64,000 bases of DNA, from contig NZ_JBMGJC010000005.1 of assembly GCF_048984525.1 (NCBI RefSeq), positions 124,001-188,000 on the forward strand. Reading direction: 5' to 3'. This DNA is from Syntrophopropionicum propionicicum_A. Its GTDB lineage: Bacteria > Bacillota > Desulfotomaculia > Desulfotomaculales > Pelotomaculaceae. How positions within the stretch are numbered: the first letter of the stretch is position 1; each line of letters begins with the position of its first letter. A program made the position numbers and the translations under genes. This document shows, in pieces, positions 60,101-64,000 of this stretch. The notes beneath the pieces are model-generated. The model was not told the DNA's origin. It worked only from the letters and a program-made list of their open reading frames with translations, and searched no databases.

Positions 60101-60826
60101 ATGTCTATATCAGTTCTTTTATTTTTTTCAGCATTAATACTGGTAATAGCAGCGGGTATTTTTTTATGGCCTGCAAGGCGTAACCGCGAGGCAAAAATTG
60201 AAATTCCGCCCCGGCCCCTGTTTATCGAGGAACCCGCTGAAGAATTGGGAATACACATCCCTGCCGCGGCAAACCGTCCGGCGCCCGTACAGCCTGATAT
60301 TTACCTTCCGCACAATTACGGGATGGACCGGATGGTCCTGCTCGCCCGCGACCCGCACTGGCTGTTCGCCTACTGGGAAATTACCGCAACGAAACAAGAA
60401 GAGTTTACCGGAGCCTACGGGCCTGAGGCCTGGCATGCATCACACCCCGTATTAAGGATATATGATGTCACCGGCATCGAATTCAATGGCAAAAACGCTC
60501 ATAAACATATCGATTATCACGTGGAAGAACATATTGACAACTGGCATATTGAAGTCGGGGAGCCCGACCGTTCATTTTGTGTGGACCTGGGCCGCATGTT
60601 TCCGGACGGCCGCTTTATCACCCTGCTGCGTTCCAATATCGTCACCACGCCGCGCGCATCTCTTTCAGACCGCCTGGACGAGGAATGGATGTGGATCGAA
60701 GGGCTCTACCAATCGATAGGGAGGGTTAAATACGGCACCAGCTCGCCTTTGATTATTGAGGAACTGGCCCTGAGAAAAGGCGCGCTCCCGCTTGGAATCA
60801 GTTCCCCGGGCAGCTGGAACGTTTAA
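60101..60826 (+). CDS. Membrane-anchored DUF4912 protein
   Basis: A 241-residue protein with an N-terminal membrane helix (SISVLLFFSALILVIAAGIF), a Pro-rich linker, and a DUF4912 domain of Ig/PPC type (DRMVLLARDPHWLFAYWEIT; HPVLRIYDVT; WHIEVGEPDRSFCVDLGRMF). AAAGGAGG lies ten bases before ATG 60101; the earlier ATG at 60059 has none. It is 35 bp ahead of a GH57 gene, a pairing seen in other Clostridia. The domain may bind glucan; unproved. Confidence 0.85.
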   Translation: MSISVLLFFSALILVIAAGIFLWPARRNREAKIEIPPRPLFIEEPAEELGIHIPAAANRPAPVQPDIYLPHNYGMDRMVLLARDPHWLFAYWEITATKQEEFTGAYGPEAWHASHPVLRIYDVTGIEFNGKNAHKHIDYHVEEHIDNWHIEVGEPDRSFCVDLGRMFPDGRFITLLRSNIVTTPRASLSDRLDEEWMWIEGLYQSIGRVKYGTSSPLIIEELALRKGALPLGISSPGSWNV

Positions 60827-60861
60827 AATATAGGAGTAAGGAGAATGAAAGGAGCCTGCTA

Positions 60862-62472
60862 ATGTCAAAAGGATACCTCTGCCTTGTACTGCACGCGCAC
60901 CTGCCCTATGTGCGCCACCCGGAGCACGAAGATTTTCTTGAGGAAAAATGGCTTTATGAAGCCATTACGGAAACATATATCCCGTTAATACAGGTATTTG
61001 AAAGGCTGCTGGCGGACAACGTCAGCTTTAGATTAACTTTGAGCCTGTCACCGCCCCTGCTCTCGATGCTGACCGACCCGCTGCTGCAGGAGCGCTATGT
61101 AAGGCATTTATCCAAACTCATTGAGCTGGCAGGTAAAGAAGAAGGGCGCACTTATGGAAGCCCGTTTCATCAGTCCGCATTAATGTATAAAAAACGCTTT
61201 CAGGAAGCCATGCATATCTTTTGTGACCAGTACGGCCGCAACCTGGTCAATGCTTTTAAGAAATTTCAGGACAGCGGGCGGCTCGAGATAATAACCTGTG
61301 CTTCAACACACGGGTACCTGCCTTTTATGATGCTTCAGCCTGAAAATGTAAACGCGCAGGTTAAAGCGGCGGTTGACCTGCATACGCGCCACCTGGGCAG
61401 GCCGCCGCGCGGTATCTGGCTGCCCGAATGCGCCTATGCGCCGGGAATAGACGAAATACTAAAAAGGAATGGCTTAAAGTTCTTTTTCACTGACGCTCAT
61501 GGAGTTCTGTACGCGTCACACCGGCCGCGTTTCGGCATATTCGCGCCGATATACTGCCCATCCGGGGTAGCTGCCTTTGGCCGGGATATAGAATCGTCCA
61601 AACAGGTCTGGAGCAGCCAGGAGGGTTACCCGGGTGATTACGAGTACAGGGAGTTCTACCGGGACATCGGGTACGACCTTGACTTCGATTACATCAAACC
61701 ATACATCCATCCCGACGGGCTGAGGACGCATACCGGTTTTAAGTATTTTAAGATCACCGGCAAAGTGGACCTTGGGCAGAAAGAGCCTTACTCCCCCAGG
61801 CGCGCGGAGGAAAAAGCAGCGGAACACGCCGGCAACTTCATGTTTAACCGGCAGCACCAAATATTGCACCTGGCAAGTCTGATGGAAAGGCCGCCTCTCA
61901 TTGTAGCGCCCTATGACGCGGAGCTTTTCGGCCACTGGTGGTTTGAAGGTCCCAAGTGGCTTGAATACCTGATCAGGAAAACCGCCTTTGACCAGGATAT
62001 TATCGAGCTGATCACACCCAGCGATTACCTGAGAATGTATACCTGCAACCAGGTGGCGGTGCCCTGCTCCTCCAGCTGGGGTAACAAAGGTTATCATGAG
62101 GTCTGGCTGTGCAGGGCCAATGACTGGATCTACAGGCATTTGCACATGGCGGCCGGGATGATGACGTCCATGGCCAACCGGCGCCGCGGCGCCAGGGGAT
62201 TGCTCCGGCGGGCCCTGAACCAGGCGGCGCGGGAATTGATGCTGGCGCAGAGCAGCGACTGGGCTTTTATCATGAGCACCGGCACCATGGTTGAATACGC
62301 GGTGAGAAGGACCAAGACCCACCTCAACAACTTCCTCCGCCTGTACGACGAAATAGAAGGCAACAGGATCGATGAGGGTTGGCTGAGGGACCTGGAGTAC
62401 CGGGATAATATTTTCCCCGATATGGATTACAACTGGTACAGGCAGTCCGCGCCTCAAGCACAGGCTGTATAA
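60862..62472 (+). CDS. GH57 family 1,4-alpha-glucan branching-type enzyme (DUF1957)
   Basis: The 536-residue protein has the GH57 N-terminal block LCLVLHAHLPYVRHPEHEDF, the nucleophile region GIWLPECAYAPG (Glu), the acid/base region VAPYDAELFGHWWFEGPKWL (Asp), and a helical C-terminal domain with YEEVWL-like sequence (GYHEVWLCRANDWIYRHLHM). The layout with a C-terminal DUF1957-type domain matches GH57 branching enzymes, which transfer alpha-1,4-glucan segments to alpha-1,6 positions. Glycogen-like storage is implied. Confidence 0.9.
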   Translation: MSKGYLCLVLHAHLPYVRHPEHEDFLEEKWLYEAITETYIPLIQVFERLLADNVSFRLTLSLSPPLLSMLTDPLLQERYVRHLSKLIELAGKEEGRTYGSPFHQSALMYKKRFQEAMHIFCDQYGRNLVNAFKKFQDSGRLEIITCASTHGYLPFMMLQPENVNAQVKAAVDLHTRHLGRPPRGIWLPECAYAPGIDEILKRNGLKFFFTDAHGVLYASHRPRFGIFAPIYCPSGVAAFGRDIESSKQVWSSQEGYPGDYEYREFYRDIGYDLDFDYIKPYIHPDGLRTHTGFKYFKITGKVDLGQKEPYSPRRAEEKAAEHAGNFMFNRQHQILHLASLMERPPLIVAPYDAELFGHWWFEGPKWLEYLIRKTAFDQDIIELITPSDYLRMYTCNQVAVPCSSSWGNKGYHEVWLCRANDWIYRHLHMAAGMMTSMANRRRGARGLLRRALNQAARELMLAQSSDWAFIMSTGTMVEYAVRRTKTHLNNFLRLYDEIEGNRIDEGWLRDLEYRDNIFPDMDYNWYRQSAPQAQAV

Positions 62473-62510
62473 CAAGCACATCTTTTTAAGTCATAACCCA
62501 AGCTTTATTC

Positions 62511-62541
62511 TAAAACTCTTTCTATGTGAAAGAGTTTTTTA
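62511..62541 (+). terminator. Terminator after the GH57 gene
   Basis: AAACTCTTTC, loop TATGT, GAAAGAGTTT, then TTT. The remaining spacer to 62769 is AT-rich with no gene seen. Confidence 0.85.
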
Positions 62542-62769
62542 CATTTTAGCCTTAGTTTATCAAGTATTTCTTGCTTTTTTATTTTCAGTACTACTATTTT
62601 AATGATAATTATGTTGATTATCTTAATTTTGTCACCATTTACAACTTGAATTTGGATTAAAAAATATTATAGTTAACTTATATCACACTAAATATAATTA
62701 ATTGCAGCATTTTTATTTTTTTAATTAATGTTTTAGTTTCCAAATACACTAACAGAAAGGGTTGTTAAA

Positions 62770-63225
62770 ATGCGCAAAATCCTATTACTGGTAGTCTTTA
62801 CCCTGGTTATGTCATTAGTTTTTTCCTCCGCGGCAATCGCCCATCAGACCAATGAGGTTATTTTCTACGGCAACAGCCAGAGTGGGTCGGTCAGTTACGG
62901 TGACCACGGTTTCGCCTGGTACCATGCTGATTCCTACAATGATGATAACAACACCGGCTCAAATGTTGACCGCTGGCGCTCCTACTTTTACAGCAAAACA
63001 AATAAGTATTTCCACCAAAAATACACCGGCAGCCTTAGTGACTGGAAATTTAAACGTGACTACAAACGGTTATTTGACCGGGACATTGAAAGGTATTTCT
63101 ATGTGGACGACAATGGCGTCAGCCATTATTTCTACCTTGACCCCGACCGGGAGTATGAAGTAAAAAGCTACAAGGACAAAAAGGGCACTACCCAGTATTA
63201 TTTCAAGGCTACAGGCTGGAAGTAA
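62770..63225 (+). CDS. Secreted Tyr/Asp-rich protein of unknown function
   Basis: A 151-residue protein with a clear signal peptide (MRKILLLVVFTLVMSLVFSS, cleaved after AIA-H). The mature part is rich in Tyr, Phe, Trp, Asp, Lys and Ser and has no Cys (FYSKTNKYFHQKYTGSLSDW; RYFYVDDNGVSHYFYLDPDR). It looks like a beta-rich wall or matrix protein. AAAGGG lies nine bases upstream. No family recognised. Repeats lie directly behind it. Confidence 0.78.
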   Translation: MRKILLLVVFTLVMSLVFSSAAIAHQTNEVIFYGNSQSGSVSYGDHGFAWYHADSYNDDNNTGSNVDRWRSYFYSKTNKYFHQKYTGSLSDWKFKRDYKRLFDRDIERYFYVDDNGVSHYFYLDPDREYEVKSYKDKKGTTQYYFKATGWK

Positions 63226-63240
63226 CATCGCCTTAAGGAC

Positions 63241-63414
63241 GGGACACACCTCTCTTACAAGCATTACCGCATGACGAGGAATGTCCCCGACTGGAATGGC
63301 GGGTTAAAACCCGCCCTCCAATGGAATACCTTCGATACACACGTCCCACGTCCCACGACCCGCGACTCAATTAATGCACCCAAACGGGAGGGCGGGGTTT
63401 GAAAACCCCGCCCT
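63241..63414. repeat. Repeat block: palindrome, GC hairpins and heptamers
   Basis: A GGGACACACCTC...GAGGAATGTCCCC palindrome (63241-63288), a GGCGGGTT-AAAACCCGCC hairpin near 63299, four heptamers on the minus strand (TGAGTCG, CGGGTCG, TGGGACG, TGGGACG; 63342-63369), and GGGCGGGGTTTGAAAACCCCGCCC at 63391-63414. The last two hairpins can act as terminators. No gene is present between 63226 and 63540. Confidence 0.8.
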
Positions 63415-63516
63415 TAATAATTGCAGATATGCGCTCCTATCCTTCGTCAATGAGATTGTAAGATGAGATATAAGAGTATAGTTTTAAAGATTTCTCATGG
63501 TAAGGAATGCAGGGAT

Positions 63517-63544
63517 ATACTCACGTCTCACGTCCCACGACTAA
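63517..63544. repeat. Heptamer tract reaching into a stop codon
   Basis: On the minus strand TTAGTCG, TGGGACG, TGAGACG, TGAGTAT, in register. The first unit contains the TAG stop of the mannose-phosphate gene. Confidence 0.65.
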
Positions 63545-64000
63545 CTTTTCGACCCCGCTATTTCGTTAATCTTCTTGATGTACATGTCGGTCAGCTCTTC
63601 AGCTATTTCCATAGTGCTGCCTTCACTGAAAACCCGGCATACCGGTTCGTCAGGGTCTGGAAGCACCAGCGCCCACCCGTCCGGGTGAAAAATTTTAATG
63701 CCGTCCAGAATCTCAAAGTCGCTGGCGGGACGGTCCTGGACCAGGCGTCTGATTACTTTCCCCTTGGCTTCCCAGGGCACCGGGACATCGCGGCTGTCCA
63801 TAAAAAACAGCGGTATTTCATCCACCAGGGCGGATAATGTTATTTCATGCCTGGCCATGTAAGCAAAAATGTTTACCAGGGCCGACAGCGCGTCGAAATG
63901 AAGGAAAAACTGCGATATGCCTGCCGGCGCGTCTTCCTGTGCCAGGACCTTATCCAAAAAATCCTGGAGCGCAGTTTTTGTCCGCACTACTTTGCCCCGG
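63541..64000 (-). CDS. Phosphomannomutase/mannose-1-phosphate guanylyltransferase-type protein (C-terminal part)
   Basis: The frame is open to the right edge (RGKVVRTKTALQDFLDKVLA begins at the edge), so only about 153 C-terminal residues are seen. GIKIFHPDGWALVLPDPDEP and RVFSEGSTMEIAEELTDMY are the C-terminal phosphate-binding domain of the alpha-D-phosphohexomutase family; FFMDSRDVPVPWEAKGKVIR is typical of the two-domain guanylyltransferase/phosphomannomutase proteins of Clostridia. Makes or uses mannose-1-phosphate or glucose-1-phosphate. Confidence 0.85.
   Translation of the reverse strand, partial: RGKVVRTKTALQDFLDKVLAQEDAPAGISQFFLHFDALSALVNIFAYMARHEITLSALVDEIPLFFMDSRDVPVPWEAKGKVIRRLVQDRPASDFEILDGIKIFHPDGWALVLPDPDEPVCRVFSEGSTMEIAEELTDMYIKKINEIAGSKS

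Overview
The window looks like the chromosome of an endospore-forming, flagellated Clostridia of the Peptococcaceae / Desulfotomaculum-Pelotomaculum type. The evidence is a Firmicutes-style flagellar locus with FliW-CsrA-flagellin, spore coat F-like proteins, a TRAP (MtrB) gene, accD-accA-pfkA-pyk in a row, very frequent TTG/GTG starts behind strong GGAGG ribosome sites, and moderate GC with AT-rich spacers. The genus is an inference; no 16S gene is present.

Region 1-10 kb is flagellar. A minus-strand operon flgB-flgC-fliE-fliF-fliG runs off the left edge. A sigma-A-type promoter, a canonical cyclic-di-GMP-I (GEMM-I) riboswitch and a riboswitch-proximal terminator precede it. A second minus-strand operon (EF-hand protein, fliD, fliS, FliT/FlgN-like chaperone, flaG) starts at a sigma-D promoter. 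Facing away are fliW-csrA and the flagellin gene, which has a textbook sigma-D promoter and a leader hairpin displaying GGA, as expected of a CsrA site.

Region 10-18 kb is a plus-strand flagellin glycosylation island: a Maf (motility accessory factor) transferase, an unknown 118-aa protein, then a set covering CMP-pseudaminic acid synthesis (SpsF-type cytidylyltransferase, pseG, pseH, pseI, pseB, pseC). Region 18-23.6 kb returns to the minus strand with motA-motB-flgM-flgN-flgK-flgL and a small FlaG-like gene. A divergent GEMM-I-like RNA precedes motA.

Region 23.6-35.5 kb holds housekeeping and stress genes (hflX, DUF362 ferredoxin, clpB, hsp20), small spore-coat genes, acsA, a nitrilase-family amidase, and two tandem NifU-C-terminal genes. 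The upstream-edge copy carries an in-frame TGA exactly where its neighbour has the second Cys of CxxC, followed by a small hairpin absent from the neighbour: a strong selenoprotein candidate. A tRNA-Leu(CAA) follows. Region 36-47.6 kb is more accessory: a histidine kinase, DUF3231, RarD, a lone radical SAM protein, Rnk, an SDR plus TetR pair, two small ORFs, and a macro-domain/SGNH-hydrolase fusion.

Region 47.6-60 kb is the minus-strand core: pyk, pfkA, accA, accD, mtrB, dnaE interrupted by a 435-aa LAGLIDADG intein, a YbaK editing protein, trmL, and an nth gene whose full frame lacks a normal start. Region 60-64 kb has a DUF4912 protein with a GH57 branching-type enzyme, a secreted protein of unknown function, and the C-terminal end of a phosphomannomutase/nucleotidyltransferase-type protein cut by the right edge.

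Several spacers carry repeat families: REP-like GTGTCAAG/GTGACAGG hairpins, long GGGGACA...TGTCCCC palindromes, and degenerate heptamer tracts (TGRGANG) that repeatedly sit beside those palindromes.
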